Positions 19,925 through 20,429 of a stretch of 20,429 nt of DNA are shown in pieces. The DNA lies in the IMG/VR virus record IMGVR_UViG_3300032011_003906, positions 1-20,429 of that record; one strand, given 5' to 3'. The translations under genes were made by a program, and so were the position numbers. Numbering within the stretch: the first letter of the stretch is position 1; each line of letters begins with the position of its first letter. Below the pieces are notes generated by a model. It saw nothing but the letters and a program-made list of their open reading frames with translations, ran no database searches and had not been told where the DNA came from. The stretch is from a virus.

Positions 19925-19932
19925 TGTATAAT
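19925..19932 (+). promoter_or_regulatory. Octamer promoter for gene 19945
   Basis: TGTATAAT, 12 bases before ATG 19945. TTAAAA near 19905 could act as a weak -35 at about 17 bases. Confidence 0.5.
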
Positions 19933-19944
19933 ATTTTAGGCCGA

Positions 19945-20376
19945 ATGAATCATTTAGACGTAGAGTTTTATTGTACTGGACAAGCCGAACCCTTAAATAG
20001 GGAAGACGAGGCTATAGAGTTCTCTTCAAAGCTAGCAAAAGCTCTACAAAATAAGATGGAAAAGCATAATCTATCTAACGATAAGAATATAACCTTAGAT
20101 ACGTTGAAGATGGCTTTTACGAACGCTTTAACTCATTCCCTTAGTTCTTCTTGGGCTTTAGCAAAAGTTAATATGTTTCTAAATTCTTCTAGCGCTGGCT
20201 ATATAGATGACTCTGATCATTTTGAACCTTCTATGGAAGAGATTAAAGAAGCAGAGAGAGAAATTAAAAAATATGGCTTAGAGAATTATGAATTCAATAG
20301 CGCCGACGATTTATATCTACAAACAGACAAAGAGCTTAGGGCAGATGCTCAAAAGTGGATAGACAACTTAAATTAA
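19945..20376 (+). CDS. Unknown helical acidic protein (143 aa)
   Basis: ATG 19945 is chosen over the in-frame GTG 19924 because the promoter octamer lies within the extension. The product begins MNHLDVEFYCTGQ and is mostly helical and acidic, with a Ser/Ala-rich middle helix (LTHSLSSSWALAKVNMFL, near 61-78) and a Lys/Glu-rich C-terminal helix (EEIKEAEREIKKYG). No signal, membrane segment or known motif. It starts a new transcript after the structural terminator; another gene begins 6 bases after its stop. Confidence 0.65.
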   Translation: MNHLDVEFYCTGQAEPLNREDEAIEFSSKLAKALQNKMEKHNLSNDKNITLDTLKMAFTNALTHSLSSSWALAKVNMFLNSSSAGYIDDSDHFEPSMEEIKEAEREIKKYGLENYEFNSADDLYLQTDKELRADAQKWIDNLN

Positions 20377-20382
20377 AATATT

Positions 20383-20429
20383 ATGAAGTATACAACTATT
20401 TTTAGTTCAGAAATAAAGCCGATTATATC
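20383..20429 (+). CDS. Start of an unknown gene, cut by right edge
   Basis: ATG 20383 opens a frame (MKYTTIFSSEIKPII) that stays open to the end of the window, 6 bases after the previous stop. Only 15 codons are visible, so no function can be given; it is likely co-transcribed with 19945-20376. Confidence 0.4.
   Translation, partial: MKYTTIFSSEIKPII

Noticed and set aside
1-20429. CRISPR arrays, insertion sequences, integrase or attachment sites
   Set aside because: I looked for regularly spaced repeats, transposase or recombinase motifs and tRNA-like attachment sequences and saw none.

Overview
The window looks like one continuous stretch of a tailed-phage (Caudoviricetes) genome infecting a Gram-negative, probably aquatic, bacterium. 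Direct evidence for a phage is the run of large terminase (13197-15050), fibre-like protein (15077-16108), portal (16110-18014), a tubulin/FtsZ-like GTPase (18017-19177) and a strongly equipped structural gene (19243-19836), together with many very small genes, ATGA overlaps and PhoH. A Gram-negative host is suggested by a C-terminal-Phe outer-membrane barrel with signal peptide, a lipobox lipoprotein, Shine-Dalgarno sites and sigma70-type promoters. A gp55-like sigma factor and TATAAATA-type boxes point to T4-style late transcription, but I cannot place the phage in a named genus. The marine/aquatic setting and large genome are inferences from the nitrogen and phosphate transporters and PhoH.

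Layout. 1-181: 3' part missing of a leftward gene, 53% GC against roughly one-third GC elsewhere, behind a near-consensus sigma70 promoter. 400-1702: six tiny rightward genes, including a Cys-rich protein and a transglutaminase-like protein. 1889-5481: a nutrient/envelope island: outer-membrane barrel, DUF3566-like small membrane protein, ammonium transporter (Amt) and phosphate transporter (PiT). The first three are each followed by a strong intrinsic terminator, and three of the four have a visible promoter. 5570-6279: unknown protein, ferredoxin, Lys-rich peptide. 6276-7558 (leftward): HTH regulator, His-rich lipoprotein, two small membrane proteins. 7623-8998: a small unknown gene, a membrane-anchored coiled-coil protein and two divergent paralogues carrying an MscS-type beta domain. 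9010-11138: PhoH, a zincin-like protein, a zinc-ribbon protein and the gp55-like sigma factor. 11135-19836: packaging and structural module. 19945-20429: an unknown gene and the start of another.

How it may work together. An octamer close to TGTAWAWW, with no good -35, stands 5-17 nt upstream of about ten start codons, often so close that the mRNA would be leaderless. The sigma factor at 10440 is the natural candidate to read it and the TATAAATA boxes near the structural genes. The transporter island would remodel the envelope of the infected cell for N and P uptake. The most unusual items are the FtsZ-like GTPase inside the structural module, the divergent mini-MscS pair, and the barrel/Amt/PiT combination.
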